NCBI GenBank assembly: GCA_964600165.1
Contig: CAZRIP010000105.1
Span: 1 to 13,510, forward strand
Length of the DNA stretch: 13,510 bases
Direction of reading: 5' to 3'
Source of the DNA: CAZRIP01 sp964600165
GTDB lineage: Bacteria; Elusimicrobiota; Elusimicrobia; UBA1565; UBA9628
Shown here: positions 13,258 through 13,510 of the stretch, one piece after another
Numbering within the stretch: position 1 is the first letter of the stretch
How the letters are laid out: the number at the start of each line of letters is the position of its first letter
Translations under genes and position numbers: made by a program
Notes under the pieces: generated by a model
The model's database searches: none
Told to the model about the DNA's origin: nothing
What the model saw: only the letters and a program-made list of their open reading frames with translations

Positions 13258-13510
13258 CTACGCGGCCACCGTCCAGGTCTCGGGACCTTTGAGCAGCTTC
13301 TGAAGGTCCGGCGCCGCGGCTTTCTTGGCCTCGGCCACCTGCTCGTCGATGAGCTCATGGAGCGCCGGACGCGACACGCGCCGGAAGACCCCTTGCGGAA
13401 GCGGGAACTCGGGGCGCGAGAGGTGCGAGAGGATCTGCGCGAGCGGCGCCGACGTCTCGTCGTGGACGAGGAGATCGGCCGGCGGCTGGCCAGGCGTGAA
13501 TTGGACCACT
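13258..13510 (-). CDS. 2-oxoacid:ferredoxin oxidoreductase beta subunit, C-terminal end (probably KorB)
   Basis: The gene enters from the right edge; 83 complete codons and the TAG stop are visible. The stretch LSRPEFPLPQGVFRRVSRPA (residues 30-49 of the visible part) matches the end of the beta subunit of pyruvate/2-oxoglutarate:ferredoxin oxidoreductases, where P-EFP-P-GVFR is typical; it is preceded by VHDE. The TPP-binding part is outside the window. These enzymes convert 2-oxoglutarate and CoA to succinyl-CoA, CO2 and reduced ferredoxin, and can run in reverse. The downstream sucC, sucD and gltA genes favour a 2-oxoglutarate (Kor) over a pyruvate (Por) enzyme, but the visible part cannot decide. 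A GTG near 13509 is internal, not a start. Confidence 0.78.
   Translation of the reverse strand, partial: VVQFTPGQPPADLLVHDETSAPLAQILSHLSRPEFPLPQGVFRRVSRPALHELIDEQVAEAKKAAAPDLQKLLKGPETWTVAA

Overview
The window is a high-GC bacterial segment with three transcription blocks. No 16S rRNA or other clear taxonomic marker is present. The combination of a high-GC genome, a PorV/UPF0164-type outer-membrane barrel fused to TPRs, a ferredoxin-linked TCA operon and a non-standard flagellar-type motor would fit a high-GC member of Elusimicrobiota or a related deep lineage. That placement is an inference with modest confidence.

Block 1 (1-6250, minus strand) is the most unusual part. Read in transcription order it has: a strong sigma70-like promoter (6223-6250); a 5' leader with an interrupted hairpin (6153-6196) and a well-formed GEMM-I (c-di-GMP-I) riboswitch aptamer (6061-6131); a PorV-like barrel plus TPR protein (4457-6052); a FliF C-terminal/FliG fusion with a TPR tail (2361-4388) that has its own predicted promoter; a 696-residue proline-rich plus coiled-coil protein (267-2357); FlbD/SwrD (40-270); and the first 13 codons of MotA (1-40). 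The last four genes are packed with gaps or overlaps of a few bases. The parts suggest a stripped-down rotary motor: a single rotor polypeptide joining a shortened MS-ring protein to the switch protein, a MotA-type stator, and an outer-membrane partner whose leader carries a c-di-GMP sensor. No rod, hook, filament or export gene is visible here, but the operon runs off the window edge.

Block 2 (6288-9347, plus strand) is transcribed divergently from block 1. A predicted leaderless promoter lies directly before a single-TM protein rich in Ala, Gly, Pro and Met (6322-7371) with five copies of a short Met-rich motif. It is followed by a secreted S41/CtpA-type protease with two PDZ domains and an intact Ser-Lys-Gln set (7455-9347). 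Two adjacent palindromes (9385-9432) fill the convergent gap before block 3.

Block 3 (9478-13510, minus strand) is a TCA-cycle operon: the end of a 2-oxoacid:ferredoxin oxidoreductase beta subunit (probably KorB), a zinc-ribbon/CBS-pair protein, SucC, SucD and citrate synthase. These enzymes link citrate synthesis, succinyl-CoA and 2-oxoglutarate through ferredoxin.

Coding density is high. The longest stretch without a gene is the 269-bp divergent region (6053-6321), which is filled by the riboswitch leader and two back-to-back promoters. I see no tRNA, rRNA, CRISPR array, insertion sequence or replication origin.
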